From Cycloclasticus sp. symbiont of Bathymodiolus heckerae (GTDB lineage: Bacteria; Pseudomonadota; Gammaproteobacteria; Methylococcales; Cycloclasticaceae): a stretch of DNA of 38,798 bases. The position numbers were made by a program, and so were the translations under genes. Of the stretch, positions 1 through 7,380 are shown in pieces; the first letter of the stretch is position 1, and every line of letters begins with the position of its first letter. The notes beneath the pieces are model-generated. The model saw only the letters and a program-made list of their open reading frames with translations. It made no database searches and was not told where the DNA came from. The stretch covers positions 1-38,798 of the forward strand of contig LWTL01000105.1 of the NCBI GenBank assembly GCA_002101235.1, written 5' to 3'.

Positions 1-46
1 ATAATATCACCTCTAATTAGGTGGCCAACTTAACTATGCCACTACA
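1..46 (-). mobile_element. End of an IS3-like insertion sequence running off the left edge
   Basis: The first 46 bases are the exact reverse complement of 38673-38718, where an IS3-like element begins and leads into an OrfA reading frame. Read outward (leftward) the end starts TGTAGTGGCATAG, with the 5'-TG typical of IS3-family tips. This is therefore the orfA-proximal end of a second copy, transcribed leftward out of the window. It is inserted inside the acyltransferase gene that starts at 833. The family assignment comes from the right-hand copy. Confidence 0.8.
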
Positions 47-833
47 GAATTAACGTAATGAATCCAGGATGATTCGAATTCAACTCCATAAATACAATTG
101 AATAGGCTATAAAGCAAAAGCCAAGGGCTGGCATGCATTTGTTTAACAATGCATCATTATTTTTTTGTGGGTGAAAATATAAAATACTGGCCAGTAACCC
201 GCCTGCTAAAAGCTCCCAAAATCTACTGGGTAGCATATAAAATGAAAACGAAGGATTTAATGGAGAGAACCAGTCAGCAAATAAAAGACTTAAAAGAAGG
301 CCCAAAGTGAGGAGAGCAACAATGTGAGTTTTGTGCCAACGGTAAATAGCAATCAACATGAATGGAAAAACAATATAATACTGCTCTTCCACAGCTAAAG
401 ACCAAGTATGTAGGAATGGTTTTAGTAACCCTGCTTCCGCCCCATATTCCTCCAATGAAGAGTTCCAATAAATATTGGAACTAAACAATAACGAGGTAAC
501 CTGAGATTTTGAAAAGTCTACAAGCTGATTTGGTAACAAGTTCCACCAAGCAAATGGCAACGTAAACAGCATTACTATTAATAAAGCAGGCAATAACCTT
601 CTTGCTCTACGTTCGTAAAACTTTTTGATTGAAAACTTACCTGTTTGACTCAGTTCATTCGTTATCAGAGACGTTATTAAAAACCCTGATATGACGAAAA
701 AAATATCCACACCAAAAAAACCACCTTTAAATAGTTGGCCAGAAAAGAGCTCAATATTAGCGTGATAGATAATGACAGATAGTACGGCAATGGTTCTTAA
801 ACCATCTATTTCAGGCCTGTATTGAGGTTTCAT
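47..833 (-). pseudogene. Acyltransferase 3 (OafA/YrhL type), cut off by an IS
   Basis: Membrane O-acyltransferase, the kind that modifies O-antigen or other surface sugars. About 262 native residues remain. The N-terminus has the family signature RPEIDGLRTIAVLSV followed by the conserved YHA, then GFFGVDIFFVISGFLIT, RRARRLLPAL and HTWSLAVEEQYY. Several hydrophobic membrane segments follow. Intact members with a C-terminal SGNH domain run to roughly 600-680 residues, so more than half is missing. The reading frame enters the IS end at base 46 and stops a few bases later. The start is the ATG at 833, next to the conserved N-terminus, but no good ribosome binding site precedes it. The rest of the gene may lie beyond the IS or be lost. 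As it stands it is probably non-functional. Confidence 0.85.
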
Positions 834-1360
834 AATGAGACTTTTTCGTGAGCTGTCAGCTGTTTCATGAGTGACAATTCGTTATAATTTTTTGATTTTA
901 ACATGCAGGTGTAATGTTTCGGTTAAGCAATAAACCAAGCACTCGAAAACAGTAAAGCATATTTTAAAATTACTTTTGGGTACTCTGCTAATAAGAAAGG
1001 CAAATATTGGACTGAGTCTTATTTAGAGTTTCATTTTTTTCAAGAATTGTTTTTTCGAGGCGCAAGCTTAATTGCTGTGGGGTGTAGGTGCTTCAAGGCT
1101 ATATTATTTAGTAAAGTTTGAGCAATTTATGGCAGACCTGAGAGGTTTAAAATTGAAGCGGTTAAGAGACTTACTGAATGTAGTCTCTCTGTAATTATTT
1201 GAATTCTGGAGTCGCTATGTCACAACTTCAGTTGTAGATAGGGAGCTAATACAAAGTAATTGTCATAACGATTTTTTGGTACTAAAATTGGTACTAAATA
1301 CATTGTGAGGACTTCTAAGTCCTTGATTTGGCATATGGCGTATTTAGGTTGAAAGCCTTC
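834..1360. other. Non-coding stretch; possible end of an integrated island
   Basis: I see no supportable gene in these 527 bases. The sequence is AT-rich and contains a 7-bp hairpin (1165-1171 with 1182-1188) and a pair of 11-bp direct repeats (1276-1298). It ends abruptly where similarity to RNase P RNA begins. None of the conserved 5' RNase P elements, such as the GAGGAAAGTCC motif, can be found here. This fits foreign or rearranged DNA joined to an rnpB 3' end. Confidence 0.5.
1276..1298. repeat. Two 11-bp direct repeats TTGGTACTAAA
   Basis: TTGGTACTAAA occurs at 1276-1286 and again at 1288-1298, a 12-bp period. It lies about 65 bases upstream of the rnpB 3' fragment. Short direct repeats beside an RNA-gene attachment site can be arm-type sites for a tyrosine recombinase. 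That reading is inference, and no integrase gene is present in the window. Confidence 0.6.
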
Positions 1361-1444
1361 TGGGTAGGTCGCTCGAGGTGCACGGTGACGTGCATCCCAG
1401 ATGAATGACTGTCCACGACAGAACCCGGCTTATCGGCCAACTCC
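1361..1444 (+). pseudogene. rnpB: 3'-terminal fragment of RNase P RNA (rnpB)
   Basis: This matches the last part of bacterial type A RNase P RNA. It starts with GGGTAGGTCGCTCGAG, then a hairpin with a GTGA tetraloop (stem 1378-1384 with 1389-1395), equivalent to P18. Next come the near-invariant AGATGAATGACTGTCC, CGACAGAACCCGGCTTAT and the 3' strand of P1 (GGCCAACTCC). Only about 83 of the usual 350-400 nt are here. The 5' strand of P1 and the catalytic P4 region are absent upstream. In many Gammaproteobacteria rnpB lies upstream of mraZ, so the position is right but the gene is incomplete. It is either a relic or the duplicated 3' end left by an element integrated into rnpB, with an intact copy elsewhere. 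Confidence 0.85.
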
Positions 1445-1451
1445 TTCTTAT

Positions 1452-3494
1452 TTAAGAGCTTCTTTTGCCAACAATGTGTAAATGGGGAGAAGCTTTATTT
1501 TTGGTAAATAAAGCACTAAGTTCGGATATAGGCATAGGTTTTGAGATTTCGTAGCCTTGCGCAAAATCCACCTTTAGGCCTTTTAAGATGCTTAAAATGT
1601 TGGCATTTTCTACATACTCTGCAACAGTTTGAATGTTCATTTTGTGGCTAACGTCAACAATGGCCTTTATCATTGCGACATCAATATCGTTGTGCTCAAT
1701 TGATCTAACAAAATTGCCGTCAATTTTTACGATGTCGATAGGTAGGTTTTTGAGATACTCAAACGAAGCAAGGCCACTTCCAAAGTCATCTAGAGCTATT
1801 TTGAAACCTTGTTTTTTTAAGTGTTCAAAGAATGCTATCGTTTCACCAAAATTCCGTAAAGTAGTGGTTTCTGTGATTTCGAAGCAGATGTTTTTTGCGA
1901 GTTCGTAATGTGAATATTGCGTGTAAAAATTATTGATAAATTCTTTAGAGTTTAAGGATGAGCCGGATAGGTTAATAGATAAGCATAAGTCTTTATTGTT
2001 TTGCGCCTTTAACCAAGCAAATGCTGAACTTATGACAAAGTTATCAATTCTTGGCATCGAGCCGTAACGTTCAGCTGCAGGTATAAAGGCATCCGGTGAA
2101 ACGATAGTGCCATCTTCGCTTTTCATGCGAATTAAAATTTCATAGTAGGTTGGGCTTGAAATGTTTGATTGGATGGGGGTAATAGCTTGTGCAAACAGTT
2201 GGAAGCGACCTAATTCAAGTGATTCGGTAATGACGGAGATGATATTCATATCCACTTCGCGCTGGAGAACCTGTGTGTCACTGGGCTTGTATGTATGAAC
2301 GCAATTGCGCCCAGACTCTTTTGCGTTATAGCAAGCTATATCAGCCATGGATAGGATGTTGTCGTTAATATTTGACTTATCCATCATGGCAATGCCGATG
2401 CTGCAGCCAATATGGAAATTAGCGGCTTTCCACTTAAATTGATATCCGTCTAGGCTGCTCCGAATAGTTTCGCTAATGGATATAGCGTTATCTATATGGC
2501 AGTTTGGGAGTAAAACACCAAACTCATCGCCGCCAAGGCGAGCTAACGTGTCTGTTTCCCGTATATTGCGTTTTAGTAACGTACTGATTTCTTGGATAAG
2601 AATGTCACCAGCTTCATGACCGGCGGTGTCGTTAACTAGTTTGAATTGGTCTAAATCTATATAGAGTAAGCCGTGCTGAGAGCCATTTTTCTTAGTTAAT
2701 TGCTTAAGCTCAAGTAACATTTCTTCGAAATATCGTCTATTCCATAATGTTGTTAAAGGGTCGTGGGTAGCATGGAAAGCCATTTTTCTTGACGCTTTTT
2801 TTTCTTTCTCGAGACTTGTGCGCAACAATTTTTCCTCTTGTCTGGAGGCGCGCGTTATCAGAATAAAAATAGTGGCGAGGCTGATTAAGAAAAATGCGGT
2901 GCCGATAATGGCAATATTCTGAATAGAGGTTTGCAAGTTACTGTTGAGAATCGCTAGCGTCTGATCCATGTCGTCACTTTGATGCTCAATAATTCCATCC
3001 ATGGAGTTAATGATGACGGCCTGTGCAGGGATGCCTTTCATAAATAAAAGATCTCGGGCGCTACTTCTATTGCCATCCATTAATCGTATGGCAACTTCTC
3101 TTTGCCGCAGCCCGTTGTCAGAGGTTAACTTGAAGAGTGCTTGAAGTTTTGTTTGTTCTTGTGGTGAAGAGGGTAGGCCTTCTAATGCAAGCCGAGCAGT
3201 GATAAATTGTCTTGCAAAACTGCCAAGCTGTTGATTCATATCATCTAAAGCGAAAGCGTCCTTTTCATCTAACATGGCGATGAGGACCAACGAACGCTCC
3301 CTTGCGGCGTTATACATACTTATCAATAAAGATCGCTTTTCTTGTTGAATGCGGACTTTTGTAGAAAGCAAATTGTGCGTTTCAACAACGGTTGAGTAAG
3401 TTTGGAATAACGTTATTGCTGACGTAATAAATACGATCAATAAAGAAATGAGCAACCAACGGTTAAAGTTTTTTGTGATAGAGAGCAATGTCAC
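1452..3494 (-). CDS. Membrane-bound GGDEF-EAL cyclic-di-GMP enzyme
   Basis: 680-residue protein that could both make and degrade cyclic-di-GMP. Order: N-terminal membrane segment (about 12-33), a helical periplasmic region of the four-helix sensor kind (about 35-190), a second membrane segment (about 195-215), GGDEF domain, EAL domain. The diguanylate cyclase motif GGDEF is intact at 321-325. An inhibitory site RETD lies five residues before it. In the EAL domain the signature reads EIL (452-454). The other phosphodiesterase residues are visible (NLSGSSL, FEITET, DDFGSG, KIDGNF, AEYVE, QGY), so both activities look possible. The start is GTG at 3494 with AGGA four bases upstream. It reads away from mraZ and stops 8 bp from the rnpB fragment. 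Confidence 0.9.
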   Translation of the reverse strand: MTLLSITKNFNRWLLISLLIVFITSAITLFQTYSTVVETHNLLSTKVRIQQEKRSLLISMYNAARERSLVLIAMLDEKDAFALDDMNQQLGSFARQFITARLALEGLPSSPQEQTKLQALFKLTSDNGLRQREVAIRLMDGNRSSARDLLFMKGIPAQAVIINSMDGIIEHQSDDMDQTLAILNSNLQTSIQNIAIIGTAFFLISLATIFILITRASRQEEKLLRTSLEKEKKASRKMAFHATHDPLTTLWNRRYFEEMLLELKQLTKKNGSQHGLLYIDLDQFKLVNDTAGHEAGDILIQEISTLLKRNIRETDTLARLGGDEFGVLLPNCHIDNAISISETIRSSLDGYQFKWKAANFHIGCSIGIAMMDKSNINDNILSMADIACYNAKESGRNCVHTYKPSDTQVLQREVDMNIISVITESLELGRFQLFAQAITPIQSNISSPTYYEILIRMKSEDGTIVSPDAFIPAAERYGSMPRIDNFVISSAFAWLKAQNNKDLCLSINLSGSSLNSKEFINNFYTQYSHYELAKNICFEITETTTLRNFGETIAFFEHLKKQGFKIALDDFGSGLASFEYLKNLPIDIVKIDGNFVRSIEHNDIDVAMIKAIVDVSHKMNIQTVAEYVENANILSILKGLKVDFAQGYEISKPMPISELSALFTKNKASPHLHIVGKRSS

Positions 3495-3604
3495 CGTGTC
3501 CTACTATAACTATAGGTTATTAAGGTACGCCTAATGCTTGGAGAATACTAGGAAAACGCATCGCATATTTGTATTGGCGTACAACGTAATGCGGCTAGTA
3601 TTTG

Positions 3605-3622
3605 AACGTTTTGTAAAACGTT
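3605..3622. promoter_or_regulatory. Perfect 18-bp palindrome
   Basis: AACGTTTT-GT-AAAACGTT is a perfect inverted repeat in the divergent region between the GGDEF-EAL gene and mraZ. It is the first of three successive dyads here. It may be an operator for a dimeric regulator. No regulator is identifiable from the window. Confidence 0.45.
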
Positions 3623-3640
3623 AAATATTGGTGAGCAATA

Positions 3641-3667
3641 TATTGAAAATATATATATTTATCAATA
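3641..3667. promoter_or_regulatory. 27-bp AT-rich near-palindrome
   Basis: TATTGA (3641-3646) and TCAATA (3662-3667) flank a 14-bp self-complementary AT core (3647-3660), with one extra A at 3661. It is the second dyad in the mraZ upstream region. It could be a protein-binding site or an easily melted or cruciform element. Confidence 0.4.
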
Positions 3668-3681
3668 GGTTGACGTTTAAC

Positions 3682-3696
3682 CGGCAGTGCCTGCCG
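3682..3696. promoter_or_regulatory. GC-rich hairpin
   Basis: CGGCAG-TGC-CTGCCG forms a 6-bp GC-rich stem with a 3-base loop. No T run follows on either strand, so it is not a standard terminator. It is the third dyad in a row upstream of mraZ. Confidence 0.35.
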
Positions 3697-3890
3697 TGAT
3701 TACGCGAGATTATTGGTTTTTCTTGTGAAAAACATAGCGCGGGGACTATTTTCAGTATTTTCTTTAAGAAAAAGCCGCAACTACATGATTTTCATTGCCT
3801 TTATTTTCTATTTTAATGCTTTGTCGCGAGGCTGTTATGAAATGCCGCTAAGTGATTGTTCGCAAAGAAAGTATTTAGGGAATGCGGTGC

Positions 3891-3920
3891 TTGACAGGGG
3901 GGCATTTTCATCACTATAGT
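3891..3920 (+). promoter_or_regulatory. Sigma70-type promoter of the dcw cluster
   Basis: TTGACA at 3891-3896 (perfect -35) and TATAGT at 3915-3920 (-10) are 18 bp apart. The promoter sits about 50 bp before mraZ and directly before the MraZ-box repeats. This is the expected position of the main dcw promoter (Pmra in Escherichia coli). Confidence 0.8.
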
Positions 3921-3929
3921 GCAAAAAAG

Positions 3930-3954
3930 TGGGTAAAAGTGGTAGAAAAGGGAA
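3930..3954 (+). promoter_or_regulatory. MraZ operator repeats
   Basis: TGGGT (3930-3934), TGGTA (3940-3944) and GGGAA (3950-3954) repeat with a 10-bp period and 5-bp spacers, just downstream of the promoter. MraZ is known to bind direct repeats of TGGGN separated by 5 nt at its own promoter. The first copy matches exactly; the other two are variants. The likely role is autorepression of the cluster by MraZ. Confidence 0.7.
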
Positions 3955-3969
3955 AATACGAATAAGGGG

Positions 3970-4431
3970 ATGGGTTTGTTTAGAGGAGTGACTAATGTGA
4001 CGTTGGATGCGAAGGGGCGATTGTCTATCCCTACGCGTTACCGTGCGCAACTGAAAGCTTCTTGTGATGGGCAAATGGTGATGACAGTTGATCGTGAACA
4101 TAGCCTTTTATTGTATCCACTACCGGTTTGGGAAGATATAGAACGCAAGTTGATTAAACTGCCTACTTTGAACAAACAAGCGCGTCGTCTACAGCGTTTA
4201 TTGATCGGTCATGCAACCGAATGCGAGCTTGATGCACAGGGCAGAGTATTGGTCTCGCCACCGCTACGTGAGTTTGCGGAGCTGGACAAAAAAGTAGTGA
4301 TGATTGGGCAAGGCAATAAGTTTGAAATTTGGAATGATCAAACCTGGGCGACGAAACGCGATATCTGGTTTGAAGAGGAGAATGCAGAAGACGGTGAGCT
4401 TTCACCTGAACTGGGATCGTTGTCTCTTTAA
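3970..4431 (+). CDS. mraZ: MraZ transcriptional regulator
   Basis: 153-residue DNA-binding protein that controls the division and cell wall cluster from its own promoter. Two AbrB-like MraZ repeats are visible. The first holds LDAKGRLSIPTRYR and the second holds ELDAQGRVLVSPPLR, each with the conserved D-x-x-G-R core. Length is the family norm (about 150). The start is uncertain. ATG at 3970 directly abuts AAGGGG with no spacer, whereas TTG at 3976 has the same Shine-Dalgarno 5-6 bases upstream and would give MFRG-like N-terminal spacing as in E. coli. The stop codon overlaps the rsmH start by one base (TAATG). Confidence 0.95.
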   Translation: MGLFRGVTNVTLDAKGRLSIPTRYRAQLKASCDGQMVMTVDREHSLLLYPLPVWEDIERKLIKLPTLNKQARRLQRLLIGHATECELDAQGRVLVSPPLREFAELDKKVVMIGQGNKFEIWNDQTWATKRDIWFEEENAEDGELSPELGSLSL

Positions 4432-5366
4432 TGTCTGGCGACAGTTTACATAAGCCAGTCTTATTAGATGAGGCGTTAGGTGGGTTAATACGACAAACTG
4501 ATGGGGTTTATATCGATGGAACCTTTGGTCGTGGTGGACATAGTGGGGCAATATTGCGTGCTTTGTCGGCGCAAGGGAAATTGCTCGCTATTGATAAGGA
4601 CATGGACGCGGTGAATTCTTCACAAGCACAACAATTACTAACAGATGATCGCTTTGATCTGGCGCACGGCAGCTTTTCGCAAATGGACGAAATGGTCGAG
4701 CAGCGTCAGTGGCTAGGCAAGGTTGACGGTATCTTGTTGGACTTAGGTGTTTCATCTCCTCAGCTAGATGTTGCAGAGCGTGGCTTTAGTTTTATGAAAG
4801 AGGGCCCGCTTGATATGCGTATGGATGTTACGCAAGGTGAGTCTGCCGCTGAGTGGCTCATGCATGTTGGTGAGAATGAATTAATCAAAGTGCTGCGAGA
4901 CTATGGCGAGGAAAAGTTTGCACGGAAAATCGCCGGAGGTATCGTTTTTCATCGTGAAGAAAGCCCTCTTGAAACGACTGCTCAGCTTGCAAAGCTAATC
5001 GAGAATATTGTAACGAGACGTGAGCCTGGTAAACACCCTGCAACGCGTAGCTTTCAGGCGATCAGAATTAAAGTTAATCAAGAGCTTGATGATATTGAAG
5101 CGGTGTTAGCTAGTTCTGCGAGCGTACTTAAAAAAGGTGGTCGCTTAGCAGTTATTAGCTTTCATTCATTGGAAGATCGAATAGTAAAACGTTTTATGCG
5201 AGAGCAATCACGAGGCCCTGTCGTGCCGCGTAATTTACCCATGCCGTTGGATGCTAAAAAACCAGTTTTTAAGTGTGTTGGTAAGGCTGTGAAGGCATCG
5301 GTTAGTGAAGTGGCGAGCAATGTGCGAAGCCGAAGTGCGGTGCTACGTATCGCGGAGAAATTGTAA
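4431..5366 (+). CDS. rsmH: 16S rRNA m4C1402 methyltransferase RsmH
   Basis: 311 residues, formerly MraW. It is an SAM-dependent enzyme that N4-methylates C1402 of 16S rRNA in the ribosomal P site. Visible family motifs are HKPVLLDEAL at the start, the SAM-binding YIDGTFGRGGHS, DGILLDLGVSSPQLD, GFSFMKEGPLDMRMD, and near the end AVISFHSLEDRIVKRFM. Length fits the family (about 310). It is the second gene of the cluster, translationally coupled to mraZ and, through another TAATG, to ftsL. Confidence 0.97.
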   Translation: MSGDSLHKPVLLDEALGGLIRQTDGVYIDGTFGRGGHSGAILRALSAQGKLLAIDKDMDAVNSSQAQQLLTDDRFDLAHGSFSQMDEMVEQRQWLGKVDGILLDLGVSSPQLDVAERGFSFMKEGPLDMRMDVTQGESAAEWLMHVGENELIKVLRDYGEEKFARKIAGGIVFHREESPLETTAQLAKLIENIVTRREPGKHPATRSFQAIRIKVNQELDDIEAVLASSASVLKKGGRLAVISFHSLEDRIVKRFMREQSRGPVVPRNLPMPLDAKKPVFKCVGKAVKASVSEVASNVRSRSAVLRIAEKL

Positions 5367-5644
5367 TGGCGAGCCAGAGCGTTACAAGTATCACTCTATT
5401 GTTTTTGATGTTGGTTATCGCGTCAGCATTGAGCATTGTGTATGTGAAATACGATGCGCGTTTGAAATTCAACCAACTGCAAAAAGAGCTTCGTGAGCAA
5501 GATAGGTTGGGTGTTGAGTGGAGTCGTTTGCAGCTGGAGCAAAACACGTGGTCATCAAATAACAAAATAGAACATGTAGCGCGCACAACATTGAAGTTAC
5601 AAGTGCCTACGCCAGAACAAATTATTTATATAAAGGTTAAATGA
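5366..5644 (+). CDS. ftsL: Cell division protein FtsL
   Basis: 92-residue bitopic protein of the FtsQLB complex, which activates septal peptidoglycan synthesis. There is a short cytoplasmic start, one membrane segment (about 7-27), then a periplasmic coiled-coil-like stretch rich in Q, L and E (about 30-65). The C-terminal part ends IEHVARTTLKLQVPTPEQI, typical of the family. It is somewhat shorter than E. coli FtsL (121). The assignment rests on this layout and on its position between rsmH and ftsI. Start and stop overlap both neighbours. Confidence 0.93.
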   Translation: MASQSVTSITLLFLMLVIASALSIVYVKYDARLKFNQLQKELREQDRLGVEWSRLQLEQNTWSSNNKIEHVARTTLKLQVPTPEQIIYIKVK

Positions 5645-7380
5645 ACTACGGCACATCACATTCTCAAAACAAAGCGCAAAAGATCGTTGTGCCAGAGTTA
5701 GCTGGTCGTCGTCGCTTTATTTTGGCGTGCTTTATGTTGGTGATGTGCGCGCTTATTTATAGAGCGGTTGATTTACAAGTGCTGAACAATGCGTATTTGC
5801 AAAAGCGAGGTGAGGCCGTTCACCTGCGCGACATTAAGTTACCCGCTTACCGCGGGAAGATATTAGATGCGGATGGTCACGCCTTGGCGATTAGCGCGCC
5901 AGTAAGCTCGGTTTGGGTTAATCCGCAAGAATTGGATTTGAAAGGTAAGAAAGCTGAGTTCGCTAAACTTCTGGGGCTGAAAGTTCGTTCGTTAGATAAG
6001 AAGTTGAAAAAAGTAGCGGCAAGACGTTTTGTTTATTTACGTCGGCATATGGATCCACAGGTTGCAGAAGTAGTTGATGGTTTGAATTTACCAGGCGTTT
6101 ACCTGCAAAAAGAATACAGGCGTTACTATCCAGATGGTGAAGTGGCTGCGCACCTTATCGGCTTTACAAATATCGATGATGAAGGGCAAGAGGGTCTTGA
6201 ACTAGCGTTTAATGAGCAACTGAAAGGTGTGGCGGGCGTTGAGCGTGTGCTGCGTGATGGCAAACGTAGAATGGTCAAGCATGTCGATAATATTCGTGCG
6301 CCTATTTCAGGTAATGATATTTACCTATCACTTGATAGACGTTTGCAGTATTTAGCGTATCGCGAGTTAAAGTCGGCGGTAGCGCAGCATAAAGCAAGTG
6401 CGGGCTCTTTAGTGTTGCTGAACCCAAAAACAGGTGAGGTATTAGCGGTGGCTAATCAACCTGCGTTTAACCCTAATGATCGTTCTAAATTAAGAGCAAG
6501 CCACGTGCGTAATCGTGCTTTTGTGGATGTGTTTGAACCTGGCTCAACCATGAAGCCATTTACTGTAGCTGCGGGCATGAAATCTGGTGTGTTTAACGCA
6601 TCAAGTATTATCGATACGAACCCCGGTTATATGAAGGTAGGGCGCAGCCAAGTGCGAGATCACCGTAACTATGGTGAGGTCGATTTGGCGACGTTGTTAC
6701 TTAAATCAAGCAATGTAGCGTCCGCAAAAATTGCCTTAGGTATTCCGCCAGAAAGTTTATGGGGTATGTTGAATGATTTGGGTTTCGGTCGTTCGGCTAA
6801 TTTGGGTTTTCCTGGAGAAGCTCGGGGTCGTTTAGTGGGTTATGAGCAATGGAGGCCGATTGAAACGGCGACATTGTCATTTGGGTATGGGCTTTCAATG
6901 TCCGCTTTGCAGTTGGCACATGGGTACGCAGCTATTGCGAATAATGGTTTATTGCAACCGGTTGGTTTAGTGAAGGGCAATACTTCGGAGGACGGCGAGC
7001 GGGTTATGAGTGCTTCAGTGGCAGGGCAGATTCGCCATATGTTAGAAGGCGTTGTAAGCAAGGCCGGAACAGCACCCAGAGCAAAGGTTTATGGTTACAC
7101 GGTCGCAGGTAAAACAGGCACGGTTAAAAAAGCGATTGCGGGCGGTTATTCAGAAGATAAATATTTAGGTGTTTTTGCAGGTATGGCGCCAGCCAGTGAT
7201 CCTAAGCTTGTGATGGTGGTGGTGATTGATGAGCCAAAAGCGGGTGACTATTACGGTGGTTTAGTTGCTGCGCCTGTGTTTTCAAGAGTCATGGCGGGTG
7301 CTTTACGGTTAATGAATATAGCGCCCGATGATTTGCCGGAGCCAACGGTTTTAGCGTCGCTTGAGAGAGGTATTCAATGA
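5641..7380 (+). CDS. ftsI: Septal transpeptidase FtsI (PBP3)
   Basis: 579-residue class B penicillin-binding protein that cross-links septal peptidoglycan with FtsW. It has a membrane anchor (about 24-44), the dimerisation or pedestal domain (about 60-220) and the transpeptidase domain. The active-site motifs are all present: S302-T-M-K305 (nucleophile Ser302), S356-S-N358 and K491-T-G493. The E. coli protein has 588 residues. It begins in an ATGA overlap with ftsL and ends in one with murE. Confidence 0.98.
   Translation: MNYGTSHSQNKAQKIVVPELAGRRRFILACFMLVMCALIYRAVDLQVLNNAYLQKRGEAVHLRDIKLPAYRGKILDADGHALAISAPVSSVWVNPQELDLKGKKAEFAKLLGLKVRSLDKKLKKVAARRFVYLRRHMDPQVAEVVDGLNLPGVYLQKEYRRYYPDGEVAAHLIGFTNIDDEGQEGLELAFNEQLKGVAGVERVLRDGKRRMVKHVDNIRAPISGNDIYLSLDRRLQYLAYRELKSAVAQHKASAGSLVLLNPKTGEVLAVANQPAFNPNDRSKLRASHVRNRAFVDVFEPGSTMKPFTVAAGMKSGVFNASSIIDTNPGYMKVGRSQVRDHRNYGEVDLATLLLKSSNVASAKIALGIPPESLWGMLNDLGFGRSANLGFPGEARGRLVGYEQWRPIETATLSFGYGLSMSALQLAHGYAAIANNGLLQPVGLVKGNTSEDGERVMSASVAGQIRHMLEGVVSKAGTAPRAKVYGYTVAGKTGTVKKAIAGGYSEDKYLGVFAGMAPASDPKLVMVVVIDEPKAGDYYGGLVAAPVFSRVMAGALRLMNIAPDDLPEPTVLASLERGIQ

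Noticed and set aside
1165-1188. 7-bp hairpin as a terminator or small RNA
   Set aside because: The stem is short with a 10-base loop and no T tract, and nothing else supports an RNA gene there.
834-1360. 5' part of rnpB upstream of the 3' fragment
   Set aside because: No P4 element (GAGGAAAGTCC), no 5' strand matching the P1 3' strand, and no other conserved RNase P segment can be found.
3713-3919. 68-codon open frame on the plus strand before mraZ
   Set aside because: It covers the mraZ promoter itself, has no recognisable motif and no ribosome binding site.
5305-5496. Open frame overlapping the rsmH-ftsL junction
   Set aside because: It is in a shifted frame across two well-supported, coupled genes.
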